Shown: one piece after another, positions 1 to 8,841 of the stretch
Layout of the letters: each line of letters begins with the position of its first letter
Numbering within the stretch: position 1 is the stretch's first letter
Source of the DNA: Hyphomonas sp. L-53-1-40
GTDB taxonomy: Bacteria > Pseudomonadota > Alphaproteobacteria > Caulobacterales > Hyphomonadaceae
Direction: 5' to 3'
Assembly: GCF_000682775.1 (NCBI RefSeq)
Contig: NZ_AWFI01000021.1
Coordinates: forward strand, 41,364-105,363
DNA length: 64,000 nt
Translations under genes and position numbers: made by a program
The notes under the pieces: model-generated
The model's database searches: none
What the model saw: only the letters and a program-made list of their open reading frames with translations
Told to the model about the DNA's origin: nothing

Positions 1-12
1 CGAGAGAGCAAA

Positions 13-333
13 TTGACTGATCTCCTTCTCATTCGCATTACCTGTCCGTCTCGCCGTGTGGCCGAGGAAATTGGCGACGCGGCCATCGAGCACCGTCTCG
101 CTGCCTGCGCCAATCTCGAAGGGCCGGTCTCGTCCACCTATCGCTGGAAGAGTGTGGTGGAGCAGGCCTTCGAATTCGTATTATGGCTGAAAGCGCCAAA
201 AGCGAATTGGGATCGGATCGAAGCCCTCGTCCTGACGCACCATCCCTATGACGTACCCGCTATGGTCGCATTGCCTTGCATTCAGGCGAATGCGCCTTAT
301 GAGGCATGGGTTCACGAGAATACGGACACCTGA
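13..333 (+). CDS. cutA: CutA1-type divalent-cation tolerance protein
   Basis: A 106-residue CutA1 family protein. The family forms small cytoplasmic trimers linked to copper and other divalent-cation tolerance in E. coli, but its biochemical role is unsettled. The N-terminal strand LLIRITCPS, the following AEEI helix and the stretch LAACANLEGPVSSTYRWKS match the conserved CutA core, and length is typical. The start is a TTG a few bases after a GAGAGAG purine tract; the first bases of the window lie just upstream. The stop overlaps the trpA start (TGATG), so the two are probably co-translated. Having cutA directly before trpA, where trpB is usual, is slightly odd, but what lies upstream is not visible. 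Identification is firm; physiological role is inferred from the family. Confidence 0.9.
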   Translation: MTDLLLIRITCPSRRVAEEIGDAAIEHRLAACANLEGPVSSTYRWKSVVEQAFEFVLWLKAPKANWDRIEALVLTHHPYDVPAMVALPCIQANAPYEAWVHENTDT

Positions 334-1160
334 TGCCAACTTCCCGCATTACAGACACCTTCGCCCGCGCAAGCGGCGAATCCCGCGCCGTTCTGGTTTC
401 CTACCTTATGGCCGGCGACCCCGACCTTGAGACGAGCTATGCCGCCATGTGCGCGCTGCGCGACAATGGCGCCGATATCATTGAGCTTGGCGCGCCCTTT
501 ACCGACCCGATGGCCGATGGGGCATCCATTCAGAAGGCGGGCTTGCGCGCGCTCGCCAATAAAACAACGCTCGCTGACACGCTGGCGCTGGCGGCACGGT
601 TTCGCGCCGAGGACCAGACAACGCCTGTCATTATCATGGGATATGCCAATCCTGTGTTCTGCATGAGATATGCTGAGTTCGCCAAGGCGGCTCATGCAGC
701 CGGTGTCGACGGAACGATCCTGGTAGATTTGCCGCCGGAAGAAGATGGCGAACTGCGCGAGGCCTATGCGCAATACGATCTTTCCGTCATTCGGCTTGCG
801 ACCCCCACCACTCATGAAAACCGGATGAAAAAGGTTGCCGAAGGCGCCAGCGGATTCCTCTATTTTGTCGCTGTGACAGGCGTTACAGGCGCTGGCAGCG
901 CGGATCCGCAGGCGATTGCCGGGAACATTGAAATGGCCAAACGTGTTTCAGGATTGCCGGTCTGTGTGGGTTTTGGCGTCAAAACTGGCGCTCAAGCTGC
1001 AGAAATGGCTAAAATTGCCGATGGGGTTGTCGTAGGCTCCGCTTTCGTGGAGCATGCAGAAAAGGCCCACGAATCGGGGGATTTTGCCAGTGCACCGCGG
1101 GGAATGGGCGCGTTGGCGAAGGAGTTGAGCTCGGCGATCAGAACGATCACCAAGCCTTAA
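333..1160 (+). CDS. trpA: Tryptophan synthase alpha subunit
   Basis: TrpA cleaves indole-3-glycerol phosphate to indole and glyceraldehyde-3-phosphate and channels indole to TrpB. The 275-residue protein has the TIM-barrel signature ELGAPFTDPMADG, with the expected catalytic acids Glu51 and Asp62, and the phosphate-binding VGFGVKTG and GVVVGSAFV segments near the C-terminus. The ATG at 333 overlaps the cutA stop by one base. An in-frame ATG 27 bases further upstream lies inside cutA and would add residues not expected in the family. It is followed after 29 bp by accD, the usual alphaproteobacterial trpA-accD-folC order. trpB would be expected upstream, but the window begins with cutA. Confidence 0.97.
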   Translation: MPTSRITDTFARASGESRAVLVSYLMAGDPDLETSYAAMCALRDNGADIIELGAPFTDPMADGASIQKAGLRALANKTTLADTLALAARFRAEDQTTPVIIMGYANPVFCMRYAEFAKAAHAAGVDGTILVDLPPEEDGELREAYAQYDLSVIRLATPTTHENRMKKVAEGASGFLYFVAVTGVTGAGSADPQAIAGNIEMAKRVSGLPVCVGFGVKTGAQAAEMAKIADGVVVGSAFVEHAEKAHESGDFASAPRGMGALAKELSSAIRTITKP

Positions 1161-1189
1161 GTGTTGATTGCCGCCGAGGAGGTTCTGGC

Positions 1190-2173
1190 ATGAACTGGAT
1201 TACCAAGGTCACCCCGCCGGGCCTGAAGACCATGCTCGCGAAGAAGGACACGCCCGACGATTTGTGGGTGAAATGTCCTCTGTCCGGCGAACTGGTCTAC
1301 AAGACCGATCTGGAAGAAAACTGGCATGTCACACCAGCTGGCGCGCATCTGCGGATCAGCCCGCGCACCCGCCTGCGCCTCCTGTTCGATGATGAGCGCT
1401 GGGAGCCTTTAGCCCTGCCATCGGTTCCGCATGACCCCCTGAAATTCAAGGATGACAAGCCTTATCCGTCGCGCCTGAAGGCTGCGAAGGCCAAGATTGC
1501 GGCCCGCGACAAGAAAGAGTCCGAAAATGGCGGCGCGCCGATCATCCAGGAAGACTGTATGGTGGCGGCCTATGGAAAGATCGGCGGTGTCCCCACAGTT
1601 GTGCTGGTTCAGGATTTCGCCTTCATGGGTGGGTCGCTGGGCATGGCGGCAGGAGAAGGCTTTGTAGCGGCTGCGCAAATGGCGCTGGCCCGCAAGGCGG
1701 GCTTTGTTGTCTGCACAGCATCCGGTGGTGCCCGCATGCAGGAAGGCACGCTGAGCCTGATGCAGATGCCGCGCACGACGCTCGCGATCAATGAACTGGC
1801 TGAAGCCAAACTACCTTATATCGTGCTACTGACTGATCCGACGTCGGGCGGTGTGTCGGCGTCTTATGCGATGCTTGGCGACATCCATATTGCCGAACCT
1901 GGCGCAATGATCGCTTTTTCCGGCCCGCGTGTGATTGAACAGACTATTCGCGAAAGCCTGCCGAAAGGGTTCCAGCGATCCGAATTCCTGCGCGAAAAGG
2001 GCCAGGTGGACATTGTCTGTGACCGGCGCAAACTGAAGGACACGATCTCCAATGTCCTGTCGATGCTAATGCCAAATGTGCGGCGCGCTGAAGATCGCCT
2101 GCCGGTTTCTCTGACACCACCCAAAACGCATGCCGCCAAGACCCCAAACAAGAGTAAGGGCAGCTCTGCTTGA
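1190..2173 (+). CDS. accD: Acetyl-CoA carboxylase carboxyltransferase subunit beta
   Basis: Beta half of the carboxyltransferase that, with AccA, moves the carboxyl group from biotin-BCCP to acetyl-CoA, the first committed step of fatty-acid synthesis. The 327-residue protein shows the crotonase-like core (ASGGARMQEG, then TDPTSGGVSASYAM). In E. coli the N-terminus carries a four-cysteine zinc ribbon. Here only Cys29 remains (CPLSG, later VTPAG), so the zinc site is lost, a state I recall as common in alphaproteobacterial AccD. A GAGGAGG ribosome site lies 8 bases before the ATG. The C-terminal tail (from about residue 300) is Lys/Pro-rich and looks disordered. The stop overlaps the folC start (TTGA). 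Confidence 0.97.
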   Translation: MNWITKVTPPGLKTMLAKKDTPDDLWVKCPLSGELVYKTDLEENWHVTPAGAHLRISPRTRLRLLFDDERWEPLALPSVPHDPLKFKDDKPYPSRLKAAKAKIAARDKKESENGGAPIIQEDCMVAAYGKIGGVPTVVLVQDFAFMGGSLGMAAGEGFVAAAQMALARKAGFVVCTASGGARMQEGTLSLMQMPRTTLAINELAEAKLPYIVLLTDPTSGGVSASYAMLGDIHIAEPGAMIAFSGPRVIEQTIRESLPKGFQRSEFLREKGQVDIVCDRRKLKDTISNVLSMLMPNVRRAEDRLPVSLTPPKTHAAKTPNKSKGSSA

Positions 2174-3423
2174 TCGGTGACAGTTCGGCCCTGGCCGAGG
2201 CGCTGGGGCGGTTCGAAGGGCTATATCCAGACACGATTGAACTATCGCTCGGGCGCGTCTTGAATGCGCTTGAGATGCTTGGACGGCCGCAAGACGGGCT
2301 TCCGCCCGTGATTCATGTGGCCGGAACCAACGGCAAAGGGTCCACCTGCGCCTTCATGCGGGCCATGATGGAAGCAGCGGGCCTTAGCGTTCATGTCTTT
2401 ACCAGTCCGCACCTCGTGCGTTTCAACGAGCGTATCCGGCTCGCCGGTGAGATCGTGGATGATGCGCGCCTGATCGACTGGCTGGAGCGAACCCATGACG
2501 CGATCAAGGGGCAGGAGATCACACAATTCGAGGCGACCACGGCCACGGCCCTGCTCGCCTTCTCGGAAGTGCCCGCCGATGTACTGATCCTCGAAGTCGG
2601 ACTTGGTGGCAGCTATGATGCGACCAATGTGATCGAGCAGCCCGCGCTGAGCGTCATTACGCCGATCGATTTTGATCACAAGGCCTTTCTCGGCTCGGAT
2701 ATTCGCAAGATTGCGGGTGAGAAAGCGGGGATCATCAAGTCCGGCCGCCCGGCGCTGACCGCGATCCAGCGCAAGATCTGTGACGATGTCATCGCAAAAC
2801 GGGCCGAAGATGTTGGCGCGCCGCTCTATCGCCTGAAAGCGCACTTCATTGATGCAATGCCGGAAGACCTTGGCCTGTTGGGCGAACACCAGCGGGCCAA
2901 TGCGGCTCTGGCCGCCATGGCCGTGCAGCTGTTCGGGAATTCCACAATCATCGACCAGAATGCGATCTTCGAAGGCGCCCGCAACGTGGTGTGGCCTGCG
3001 CGTATGCAGCGCCTGAAAGACGGGCCGCTTACGGCGCTCGCTCCCGATCAGGAAATCTGGCTGGATGGCGGACACAATCCGCATGCGGCCCGCGCCATTG
3101 CGAGACAGCTGAACAACATGCCCGGGCGTACCGCACTGGTCGCAGCCATGCTCGCCTCCAAGGATGCGACCGGCTATTTCATGCCGTTCCGGCAGGTGCG
3201 ACCTGAGGTCTTCACCTTGCCGAACGCGCCGGGTCATCAGGGCGCCGAACCTCAAGCCTTGGCGGAAGCGGCCACCAATGCGGGGCTGAAAGCCGCCGCG
3301 TGCGACAGCCTCGAAGCTGCGCTCAAGGCTGCGGCGGCAACCGGCGTTGAGCGTATCCTGATTTGCGGATCTCTGTATCTGGCAGGGGAGGTGCTCGCGC
3401 GGAATGGCGAGCCGCCAGTGTAG
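2170..3423 (+). CDS. folC: Bifunctional folylpolyglutamate synthase / dihydrofolate synthase
   Basis: Mur-ligase-family enzyme that adds glutamate to dihydropteroate and to folates. The P-loop AGTNGKGST is at about residues 51-59, followed by the FTSPHLVRFNERIR segment and the LEVGLGGSYDATNVI metal/ATP region typical of FolC; the C-terminal Mur-ligase domain contains WLDGGHNPHA. Length (417 residues) is normal. The start is a TTG overlapping the accD stop by 4 bp, so expression is probably coupled to accD. It converges on coaBC with only 2 bp between the two stop codons. Confidence 0.96.
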   Translation: MIGDSSALAEALGRFEGLYPDTIELSLGRVLNALEMLGRPQDGLPPVIHVAGTNGKGSTCAFMRAMMEAAGLSVHVFTSPHLVRFNERIRLAGEIVDDARLIDWLERTHDAIKGQEITQFEATTATALLAFSEVPADVLILEVGLGGSYDATNVIEQPALSVITPIDFDHKAFLGSDIRKIAGEKAGIIKSGRPALTAIQRKICDDVIAKRAEDVGAPLYRLKAHFIDAMPEDLGLLGEHQRANAALAAMAVQLFGNSTIIDQNAIFEGARNVVWPARMQRLKDGPLTALAPDQEIWLDGGHNPHAARAIARQLNNMPGRTALVAAMLASKDATGYFMPFRQVRPEVFTLPNAPGHQGAEPQALAEAATNAGLKAAACDSLEAALKAAAATGVERILICGSLYLAGEVLARNGEPPV

Positions 3424-3425
3424 CG

Positions 3426-4658
3426 CTATTCAGCGGCGAGTTTCATCCCGTCGCCTTCATCATTCAGCGTTTCAGCGACCTTGTGCGCCAGTCGGCGCGC
3501 CACTTCGGTCTTGCCCATGCGTGGCCAGCGTTCGGATCCGTCCCGGGTGATCAAGGCAATCTCGTTTTCCGAGCCGCCCATCACATCCCCGGAGACATCA
3601 TTGGCGACGATCCAGTCACAATTCTTGCGGGCGAGCTTCGCTTCAGCGTGCTCCTCGACATCATGGGTCTCTGCGGCGAAGCCGATCACCAGGGCGGGTC
3701 GGTGCTTGCGCTTGTTGGCCAGCGTCTTGAGGATGTCCGGGTTTTCGGTCAGTTCCATGGAGGGATGTTCGCTGCCCGCGCCCTTGATCTTCAGCTTCTT
3801 GGTTGCGGCCCGTGCCGGGCGCCAGTCAGCAACTGCGGCCACAGAAACGAACACGTCAGCAGGCAGAGCGTCCTCGCAGGCCTTCAACATCTGGCGGGCT
3901 GTCTCGACCGGTACGAAATTCACTCCCCGTGGTGCGGGCAGGGCGACCGGACCGGAGACTAAAGTGACCTGCGCACCAAGACACGCGAGCGCTTCGGCAA
4001 TCGCATAGCCTTGCTTGCCGGAAGAGTGGTTGGACAAGAACCGAACAGGATCCAGCGGTTCGCGTGTCGGGCCTGCTGTGACAAGCGCGTGGGTTCCCGC
4101 GAGTGCGCCGGTGGCGTCTCCTGCCAGCATGCGTTCGATTTCTTCGGCGATGACCGGAAGTTCCGGAAGGCGGCCAGGACCGAATTCACCGCAGGCCATC
4201 GCGCCTTCGTCCGGCTCCATCACCGTCACGCCATCCGCGCGGAGCGTTTCGACATTCCGCATGGTTGCCGGATGCTGCCACATGCGCACATTCATGGCGG
4301 GTACCATCAGGACAGGCTTGTTGGTCGCGAGCAGCGTTGTGGAGGCGAGGTCATTGGCAAGACCGCCCGCAGCCTTGGCCATCAGATCTGCTGTGGCCGG
4401 GCACACGACCACGAGATCAGCCGAGCGGGACAGCTCAATATGGCCCATTTCCGCTTCGTCACTGAGGTTGAACAGCTCGGTATAGACCTTGTCGCCGGAC
4501 AGTGCGGAGACCGAGAGAGGGGTGACGAATTCCTGGCCGCCTTTCGTCACGATGCAACGGCAGGCAATGTCGCGGCGCCGCAACTCCCGGATCAGTTCCA
4601 GGCTTTTATAGGCGGCAATGCCACCGGAAATGATCAAAAGGATGCGTTTCTGCGTCAT
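3426..4658 (-). CDS. coaBC: Bifunctional phosphopantothenoylcysteine decarboxylase / phosphopantothenate-cysteine ligase
   Basis: Carries out two successive steps of coenzyme A biosynthesis. The N-terminal flavoprotein half has the [15 protein letters not shown] start, the catalytic His at residue 73 (MGHIELS), the VPAMNVRMW motif and the conserved Cys in [10 protein letters not shown]. The C-terminal synthetase half starts at about residue 185 ([19 protein letters not shown]) and includes [12 protein letters not shown] and the [13 protein letters not shown] region. At 410 residues it is full length. It is the last gene of a leftward ubiE-ubiB-coaBC group, 126 bp downstream of ubiB, an order conserved in alphaproteobacteria. 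Confidence 0.96.
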   Translation of the reverse strand: MTQKRILLIISGGIAAYKSLELIRELRRRDIACRCIVTKGGQEFVTPLSVSALSGDKVYTELFNLSDEAEMGHIELSRSADLVVVCPATADLMAKAAGGLANDLASTTLLATNKPVLMVPAMNVRMWQHPATMRNVETLRADGVTVMEPDEGAMACGEFGPGRLPELPVIAEEIERMLAGDATGALAGTHALVTAGPTREPLDPVRFLSNHSSGKQGYAIAEALACLGAQVTLVSGPVALPAPRGVNFVPVETARQMLKACEDALPADVFVSVAAVADWRPARAATKKLKIKGAGSEHPSMELTENPDILKTLANKRKHRPALVIGFAAETHDVEEHAEAKLARKNCDWIVANDVSGDVMGGSENEIALITRDGSERWPRMGKTEVARRLAHKVAETLNDEGDGMKLAAE

Positions 4659-4784
4659 GGGGAAGCTCTATTCGTTAAGCCTGTCTTATCGCAAATTTCT
4701 TGCCGTTACCCCATGAAATCCCTGTGAACTTGGCGGCTCGGTTAAGGTTTTGGCGGGTTTCAGCAGGGAAATGACCGAAACGCG

Positions 4785-6299
4785 CTATTTCGCTGCCCAG
4801 ATGCCCAGCGCAACCAGGGCCGCGATGAAGCCAAACCAGCCCCACCAGGGCGCAAACCGGCGTGGAAGCGGCGGGGGCGAAACCGGTTCGAGTAGTGAGG
4901 CCTCAAATTTGTCCATGACTTCTGGCAGACGCTTCAACCGGTTGGTGATCTCTTTCACATTGCCGGCGACAAGCTTTGCGGCGCCCTCTGGGCCGAAGCT
5001 GCGCCGGATCCACGTGCCGACCACGGGTTCGGACGCAAACCATATATTGTGCGACGGGTCGATCGCGCGGGCGACGCCTTCCACTTGGACCATGGTCTTC
5101 TGGAGCAGGACAAGTTCCGGACGCAGGGACATTCCGAATGTGTGCGTATAGTCGAACAATTGAAGCAGGACGCGACCCATCGAGACTTCTTCGGCCGGTT
5201 TGCCATGTACGGGTTCGCCGATGGAACGGAGAGCTTGTGCGAACTCCCCGATGGACTGGTTGGCCGGTACATAACCGGCCTCGAAATGGACTTCGGCAAC
5301 ACGGCGGTAATCGCGCTTCAGGAAGCCCCAAAGGATTTCGGCGAGGAAGCGGCGCTCGACCAGGCCGATCCGGCCAATGATTCCGAAATCCACCAGGGCC
5401 ACCTTGCCTTCCGGCGTGATGATGAGATTGCCTTCATGCATGTCCGCATGGAACACGCCGTATTCGATCGCATGGGTCAGGAAGCCCTGCGTGATGTCGT
5501 TCGCCAATTTCTTGCGGTCGATGCCGGGACGGTCCAGCGCTTTTGGATCGGTGAGAGAAACTCCGTCGATCCAGTCGATGGTAAGAACCCGGCGACCGGT
5601 GCGGTCCCAATCGACGGAGGGAATGACGAAATGGCCGGATTTCTGGCTGATTTCGTGCATTTCGTCTGCGCCGCCTGCTTCGAGGCGCAGGTCGGTTTCC
5701 CGCATCATGGCATTCGCAATGGTTTCAGTGAAAGCCACAGGTTTCAGACGCTGGCTCTCGGCTGAGATGCCTTCGATGGTGCGCGCAGCGCGTTTCATGG
5801 CAGAAAGCTCCACCATCAATTTGTGCTCAATGCCCGGCCGCAGGATTTTCACGGCGCGTTCGCCTTCTGGCAGGGACATCTTGTGGACCTGCGCGATGGA
5901 CGCGGCCGCAACCGGGTCTGACAATTCGGCAAACAGGCGTGCGGCGTCAGCCTCACCAAACTCTTCCGCGAGGGCGGCGCGCGCCGCTTTCATCGAAAAG
6001 GGCGGCAGCTTGTCCTTCAGACGGCCCAGATCCTGGGTGACTTCAGCGCCGAACACATCCGGGCGCGTGGCCAGGAACTGCCCCAGCTTGATATAAGCCG
6101 GTCCCAGCTTTTCCAATGCGCGGGCAAGCCGCTGGCCAGGCCGTCCGCGCGCCCCACCACCAAGGACGCGTAGCACCCGCCCGGCGATGCGGGCAGGCAG
6201 AGGCAGGCGTGTCTGGTAAGCGCCCGGCAGGATCACATCATGACGTGCCAACGCAATGCCAGCGCGCATCAAGCGGCGATAATCTCCAATCAGTCCCAT
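4785..6299 (-). CDS. ubiB: UbiB-type ABC1/ADCK kinase-like protein for ubiquinone synthesis
   Basis: Atypical protein kinase-like ATPase needed for ubiquinone biosynthesis. The family-defining KxGQ motif is KLGQ at residues 71-74 (GPAYIKLGQFLATRPD), followed by the alanine-rich SDPVAAASIAQVH loop and the kinase-like HADMHEGNL and VDFGIIG motifs. The C-terminus holds a hydrophobic segment (WWGWFGFIAALVALGIW) that anchors the protein to the inner membrane, as in UbiB. Length is 504 residues. The ATG has a GGAG site 6 bases upstream. It sits between ubiE and coaBC on the same strand. The gap to ubiE contains a small gene on the opposite strand, so ubiB may have its own promoter. Confidence 0.95.
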   Translation of the reverse strand: MGLIGDYRRLMRAGIALARHDVILPGAYQTRLPLPARIAGRVLRVLGGGARGRPGQRLARALEKLGPAYIKLGQFLATRPDVFGAEVTQDLGRLKDKLPPFSMKAARAALAEEFGEADAARLFAELSDPVAAASIAQVHKMSLPEGERAVKILRPGIEHKLMVELSAMKRAARTIEGISAESQRLKPVAFTETIANAMMRETDLRLEAGGADEMHEISQKSGHFVIPSVDWDRTGRRVLTIDWIDGVSLTDPKALDRPGIDRKKLANDITQGFLTHAIEYGVFHADMHEGNLIITPEGKVALVDFGIIGRIGLVERRFLAEILWGFLKRDYRRVAEVHFEAGYVPANQSIGEFAQALRSIGEPVHGKPAEEVSMGRVLLQLFDYTHTFGMSLRPELVLLQKTMVQVEGVARAIDPSHNIWFASEPVVGTWIRRSFGPEGAAKLVAGNVKEITNRLKRLPEVMDKFEASLLEPVSPPPLPRRFAPWWGWFGFIAALVALGIWAAK

Positions 6300-6380
6300 G
6301 CCATGCTCCGCGTGCCAACGGGAACCGGCGGGGTCCGAGGGCGTTTGATGTGGGAAGATATAATTGTTGAGGAGGCTGTC

Positions 6381-6560
6381 ATGGCCACTAAAAAAGCATC
6401 AAAAAACAAAGGAACTCTATACTTTGTGACGAGTGGACTGCTTGTGGCTGCAATGATTGCGGCAGCGATCTACTATGCGGAGCCAAGTCAAACACCTGAC
6501 CAGCTGTTGCTGGACCCGGCATTGAGATCTGGTTTGGCAGCGGATTCAAGCCCGGGCTAA
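6381..6560 (+). CDS. Small single-span membrane protein, unknown
   Basis: A 59-residue protein lying on the plus strand between ubiE and ubiB, which are both on the minus strand. The start is well supported: GAGGAGG lies 5 bases before the ATG. The sequence has a short basic N-terminus (MATKKASKNKG), one membrane span (about residues 13-33, LYFVTSGLLVAAMIAAAIYYA) and an acidic/polar tail, predicting N-in, C-out topology. I recognise no family. It ends 6 bp before the ubiE stop codon, so the two genes converge. Its position in an otherwise conserved ubiquinone cluster suggests it is real but lineage-specific; function unknown. Confidence 0.6.
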   Translation: MATKKASKNKGTLYFVTSGLLVAAMIAAAIYYAEPSQTPDQLLLDPALRSGLAADSSPG

Positions 6561-6566
6561 CTTGCA

Positions 6567-7367
6567 TCAGACCGCCCAACCGAAGTGCAGGGCGGCGATG
6601 CCCCCTGAATAATTTGTGACGCTGACACGAGAAAAGCCTGAAGCTTCAATTTCTTTGCGAAAGGCGTCCTGTGTCGGGAATTTCCTTATTGATTCAACAA
6701 GATACTGATAACTGTCGGCATCTCCCGCGACCAGGCTGCCGAGGCGCGGGATCACATTGAAACTGTATGTGTCGTATGCGGCCTGCAGGGCAGGGACCGT
6801 CATATGGCTGAACTCCAGAACGGCCAATCTGCCGCCCGGTTTCAACACGCGGCGGAACTCCCGTAATCCTTCCAGACGATCCGCAAAATTGCGAATTCCG
6901 AACGACACGGTGACGGCGTCAAATGCTCGGTCGGGATAGGGCAAATTCTGGCCGTCGGCACAAACCCAGTCTAGCCGACCTTCCCATTTCGCATTGTCCG
7001 CGCGGGCTTTGCCTGCGTCCAGCATGGCATCATTGATGTCGGACACGATTGCGGTGGCGGGCGTGTCGATACCCCTGCGCTTGCCCGCCTTGTCAGCCAA
7101 GGTGAGGAAGGCGCGTGCCAATTCGCCGGTGCCGCCAGCAACATCCAGATGGCGCTCGCCGGGCTGCGGGTTCACCTGATTCATCGCATCATGCTTCCAG
7201 AGGCGGTGGACGCCTGCGGACATGAGATCGTTCATCAGGTCGTAGCGGGACGCGACAGAGCGGAAGACGCCTTTCACGCGGGCGACCTTCTCCGTCTCGG
7301 TGACCTCTTCGAAGCCGAACGACACCTTGCGTTCCGTATCTCTATCTGCAGACATGCGCGCCACCAT
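6567..7367 (-). CDS. ubiE: Demethylmenaquinone/ubiquinone C-methyltransferase
   Basis: SAM-dependent C-methyltransferase of ubiquinone biosynthesis. The FGFEEV and GVFRSVASRYDLMNDLMS start and the LDVAGGTGELA SAM motif are diagnostic, as is the conserved VSFGIRNFADR stretch. I chose the ATG at 7367 because GAGG lies 5 bases upstream; an ATG at 7355 (SADRDTE) and a GTG at 7382 are in frame too. The protein is about 266 residues, normal for UbiE. It is divergent from mutM with a 36-bp gap, and heads the ubiE-ubiB-coaBC direction. Confidence 0.96.
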   Translation of the reverse strand: MVARMSADRDTERKVSFGFEEVTETEKVARVKGVFRSVASRYDLMNDLMSAGVHRLWKHDAMNQVNPQPGERHLDVAGGTGELARAFLTLADKAGKRRGIDTPATAIVSDINDAMLDAGKARADNAKWEGRLDWVCADGQNLPYPDRAFDAVTVSFGIRNFADRLEGLREFRRVLKPGGRLAVLEFSHMTVPALQAAYDTYSFNVIPRLGSLVAGDADSYQYLVESIRKFPTQDAFRKEIEASGFSRVSVTNYSGGIAALHFGWAV

Positions 7368-7403
7368 AGTTGCCTCGATCACCCTAGGCTATATGCCATA
7401 GCC

Positions 7404-8249
7404 ATGCCTGAATTACCCGAAGTCGAGACAGTTCGCCGCGGACTTGCGCCGGTCATGGAGGGCCAGCGCATTGAGCGTTTGGTTCACAACCGGGCTGATC
7501 TACGGTTTCCCTTTCCTGACAAGTTCGCCGAGCGCCTTACCGGAGCGCGGATCACCCATCTTGGACGGAAAGCCAAATTCCTGACGCTTGCCTTGTCGAC
7601 CGATGAAGTCCTGGTGATGCATCTTGGCATGACCGGCCGCTTTACCGTTGCCGGCGAGAAGCTCGGTGAATTTCATCATGAGACGGGGACTAACCCGCGC
7701 CACGATCATGTCGTCTTCAATCTCGGGAATGGAGCGTCGGTCACGTATAATGACCCGCGTCGATTTGGTTTCATGGAACTCTGGCCCGCGCAGCAGTTTC
7801 AGGCGTATCCAAGGTTAATGGCGATGGGGCCTGAACCGCTGTCCAATGGGTTTTCCGAAGCGTATCTGAATACAGTTCTGCGGGGGCGCAAGACGCCGAT
7901 CAAATCGGCGCTGCTCGACCAGTCGGTGATTGCCGGGCTCGGTAATATCTATGTGTGCGAAGCGTTGTGGCGTGCGGGTGTATCCCCGCGCCGGCGTGCA
8001 GCAACCGTGCCCGGGCAGCGAGCCGCACGCCTCGTACCGGCAATCAATGACGTTATAGCCGAAGCTATAGCAGCAGGCGGTTCATCCATCTCAGACTTTG
8101 CTAGCGCGAGTGGCGAGCTTGGCTATTTCCAGCACACTTTCGCCGTCTATGACCGGGAAGGCGGACCTTGTCAGAACTGCACCAAGTCGATCCAGCGCAT
8201 CGTCCAATCAGGCCGGTCGAGTTTCTTCTGTAGTGCTTGCCAGCGCTAG
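7404..8249 (+). CDS. mutM: Formamidopyrimidine-DNA glycosylase
   Basis: Base-excision repair enzyme that removes 8-oxoguanine and formamidopyrimidines and cuts at the abasic site. It begins MPELPEVETVRRGL, so the catalytic Pro2 and Glu3 are present, and carries the HLGMTGRF loop, the DPRRFGF motif and a complete C-terminal zinc finger (CQNC and CSAC). The 281-residue length is normal. The start is fixed by the need for Pro2; the reading frame extends upstream but that sequence overlaps ubiE. Its TAG stop shares CTAG with the TAG stop of the converging XRE-type gene. Confidence 0.97.
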   Translation: MPELPEVETVRRGLAPVMEGQRIERLVHNRADLRFPFPDKFAERLTGARITHLGRKAKFLTLALSTDEVLVMHLGMTGRFTVAGEKLGEFHHETGTNPRHDHVVFNLGNGASVTYNDPRRFGFMELWPAQQFQAYPRLMAMGPEPLSNGFSEAYLNTVLRGRKTPIKSALLDQSVIAGLGNIYVCEALWRAGVSPRRRAATVPGQRAARLVPAINDVIAEAIAAGGSSISDFASASGELGYFQHTFAVYDREGGPCQNCTKSIQRIVQSGRSSFFCSACQR

Positions 8250-8641
8250 CGGTGAGATGGCCCCAGTGCGGTTAGAACCTGAATAGCTGCTTCCAGATCA
8301 TCTGCCCGTTCAAGGGAGTCGACGAGTTTTTTCGCCTCCCGCTTCAGCAAACCTATTCTGGCGCGCTCCAGGTCTCGAACCTGGGGTGCTGCAGGAAATG
8401 GCTCGTAGAAATAATTGATCGGCTTGCTGAGGGCGATGGCTACGTCCCTCAACCTGCCAGCCGACAGGCGACTGCGGCCGGCCTCATACTTCTGAACCTG
8501 CTGAAAAGTCAGGCCAAGCTTTTCGGACAACGCCTCTTGCGTCATTCCCACTTCACGACGCGCCTGTCGGACTTGCCGACCGATAAAGCGGTCTGCATCT
8601 GTGGGTTTTCTTACGTCCTGGGGAGATGGGGCATGCGGCAT
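8246..8641 (-). CDS. XRE-family helix-turn-helix transcriptional regulator
   Basis: Small DNA-binding regulator. Residues of about 20-75 form a Cro/CI-type HTH (VRQARREVGMTQEALSEKLG, then FQQVQKYEAGRSRLS), followed by a C-terminal helical region rich in charged residues. The ATG at 8641 has AGGGA 6 bases upstream; a longer in-frame form starting at 8689 lacks a ribosome site. The INYFYEPF segment after the HTH resembles alphaproteobacterial regulators such as the Caulobacter/Rhizobium XRE proteins that control cell-cycle or stress genes, but no specific target can be named. Convergent with mutM, sharing 4 bp at the stops. Confidence 0.85.
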   Translation of the reverse strand: MPHAPSPQDVRKPTDADRFIGRQVRQARREVGMTQEALSEKLGLTFQQVQKYEAGRSRLSAGRLRDVAIALSKPINYFYEPFPAAPQVRDLERARIGLLKREAKKLVDSLERADDLEAAIQVLTALGPSHR

Positions 8642-8841
8642 CCTGGGTCCCTGAGGCCGGGTGTCTGACGCAATGCGCCGCGCACCCATTGAAATCAGGG
8701 GCTGACAATATTCAATCCTGAGTGGTTTTCAAGCCCAAAGAATGCCCGCACGCAACTTGCGATTGTGTGTCGAGTTTTGCTTTATCTGTCGAGGCGGCCA
8801 GAGCCAACATCCTCATGCAGGATGATCAATTGGTCCGACGA

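Noticed and set aside
2242..3255. Minus-strand frame of about 337 residues opposite folC
   Set aside because: Shadow of folC; composition lacks any family pattern or ribosome site.
6359..6364. TATAAT before the small gene at 6381 as its promoter
   Set aside because: Transcription would start inside the ribosome-binding site and no minus-35 element lies at a proper distance.
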